Notes under the pieces: generated by a model | The model's database searches: none | Seen by the model: the letters and a program-made list of their open reading frames with translations, nothing else | What the model was told of the DNA's origin: nothing | Program-made: the position numbers and the translations under genes | Source: Branchiostoma lanceolatum | Lineage: Eukaryota > Chordata > Leptocardii > Amphioxiformes > Branchiostomatidae | Length of the DNA: 64,000 nucleotides | Direction: 5' to 3' | NCBI RefSeq assembly: GCF_035083965.1 | Contig: NC_089740.1 | Coordinates: forward strand, 6,011,552 to 6,075,551 | Shown: positions 62,700 to 64,000 of the stretch, one piece after another | How positions within the stretch are numbered: the first letter of the stretch is position 1 | Layout: every line of letters starts with the position of its first letter

Positions 62700-63086
62700 A
62701 AGTCGATGCAAGGATTAGGATTGGGATTGCAGGATGAAGGGGGTTGGAAGTGTTTAGGATTGGGATTTCAGGATAAAGGGGGTTGGAAGTGTTTAGGATT
62801 GGGATTGCAGGGGGTTGATTAGGATTGGGATTGCAGGATGAAGGGGGTTGGAAGTGTTTAGGATTGGGATTTCAGGACAGAGGGGGTTTGAAGTGTTTAG
62901 GATTGGGATTGCAGGATGAAGGGGGTTGATTAGGATTGGGATTGCAGGATGAAGGGGGTTGATTAGGATTGGGATTGCAGGATGAAGGGGGTTGGAAGTG
63001 TTTAGGATTGGGATTTCAGGACAGAGGGGGTTGGAAAAGTTTAGGATTGGGATTGCAGGATGAAGGGGGTTGGAAGCTAATTGGGG
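62700..63086 (+). repeat. G-rich minisatellite with AGGATTGGGATT units
   Basis: Units of about 45 bp with TTAGGATTGGGATTGCAGGA and GGGGGTTGGAAGTG, ending at GTCGTCAACC and GGAACGGCCC. Confidence 0.93.
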
Positions 63087-63236
63087 GTGTCGTCAACCCC
63101 CCCTCCTCATTTTTTTTTTGGAACGGCCCATTTGGTTAAAAAAAAGTTCACCGCTATAACTATAAGATGTACTAAATGCTGCAAAAAAGCACATGGAACA
63201 CTGAGCCTAACCCTACATCTGCTTGGAGATAAGAAC

Positions 63237-64000
63237 CCTACATGCATATTGTGGCCTGTTTAAAATTTCAGTGAATTTTCTTAAGTGCTTTTTCTGTGGA
63301 GGTCCTTGCAGAAAAGAGAATATCATAAAATGTCACCATTGGAAACTCATGAGGTTACGAGATTATACAGGTTGGGTTGTAAAATAACACAGAATCATCA
63401 GAACTACGGTTAGCCGATTATGTCATTTGGTACTATCACTACTTGACCTATATCTATGACCAGTCTACTGGTTGTATCTTATGACAAAGTTATGTAACAT
63501 TGTATTGACCATTTAGTGTATGTATATAGCAACTGAATAATGGTGATAAATGGTAGATGAACACTAACTGCACAGCGTAACATTTCATTCAGCTGCTAAG
63601 TTAGGCTGTGTTACCATAGAGAATGGCGATAAAATTTCACAGCAACCCCTAGAAGCTTTCTTTTGAATTGCAGGTGAAAGTGTGTTTAGATAATTCTACA
63701 GAGGAAGCTACAAATAGCAAAAGTTCTCTAGATTCTATCTAGTCCAAGGTGGCCGACTATGCCAGTAGAATTGCTTTGTACATTCGATACGGCTTTCTCC
63801 GTCAAGGAAAAACAGATTCACCAGCGATAAGTTGTTGGATCAGGTAACCAGGAAACAAAACAATGTCTGGAGTGACATGTGAGTGGTCGTAGTGTAGGCG
63901 GCAACGTCATAGCGAAGACACAACATCGCTGGATCTAGCTGGCAGAAGTACATACTCATCTACCCACCTGGTTCTCTTGTAGTTGTACTTCAAAACAATG
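63237..64000. other. SMAD4 intron, nothing recognised
   Basis: No exon, element or repeat that I can identify; the expected SMAD4 exon 2 start is not here. Confidence 0.5.

Noticed and set aside
63660-63720. Possible SMAD4 exon 2 after TTGAATTGCAG
   Set aside because: The acceptor-like site is followed by GTGAAAGTGTGTTTAG, which does not encode the expected VAGRKGF start.

Overview
This is animal nuclear DNA: intron-rich genes with GT-AG splicing, AATAAA signals, tRNA-derived SINEs, LINE remnants, many palindromic MITEs and microsatellites. Gene content and repeat style (compact introns full of MITEs, tandem repeats laid over exon-intron junctions) point to a cephalochordate such as Branchiostoma. 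The species is inferred from memory of such genomes, not proven. All gene models below were joined by hand from splice consensus, codon phase and remembered family protein patterns.

Layout, left to right. (1) 1028-21625 (+): a 19-exon neprilysin-like M13 zinc endopeptidase with an unusual acidic C-terminal tail. (2) 25526-29410 (-): LYRM7, the small LYR-motif assembly factor of mitochondrial complex III, 5 exons. (3) 31474-32807 (+): an alpha-1,3-fucosyltransferase-like (GT10) gene lying on one exon and broken by three frame changes. (4) 34177-37897 (-): PSMB4, the beta-7 subunit of the 20S proteasome, 7 exons ending in a 13-nt coding exon. (5) 38182-47342 (+): MNS1, a coiled-coil protein of motile cilia and flagella, 11 exons, sharing a bidirectional promoter of about 285 bp with PSMB4. 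(6) 54846 onward (+): the first coding exon of SMAD4; the rest lies beyond the right edge, so the last 8.9 kb is its first coding intron. The genes are unrelated in function and do not form an operon or pathway.

The most striking signal is at splice junctions. Tandem repeats run across or abut exon-intron boundaries in three unrelated genes: both sides of MNS1 exon 8, the MNS1 exon 2 acceptor, the PSMB4 exon 2 donor and the M13 exon 3 acceptor. They multiply the splice sites and, in MNS1, pieces of exon as well. I recall a class called mirage minisatellites described at the amphioxus Adh locus; this window looks like a dense natural example.

The SMAD4 intron holds a cluster of foldback elements with clean 9-bp target duplications, plus two inverted copies of one terminal sequence 8 kb apart that may be the ends of a large element. 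Non-autonomous elements with CAG...CTG ends and 5-bp target duplications sit in LYRM7 and MNS1 introns. No CRISPR, tRNA gene, rRNA or prokaryotic feature was seen.
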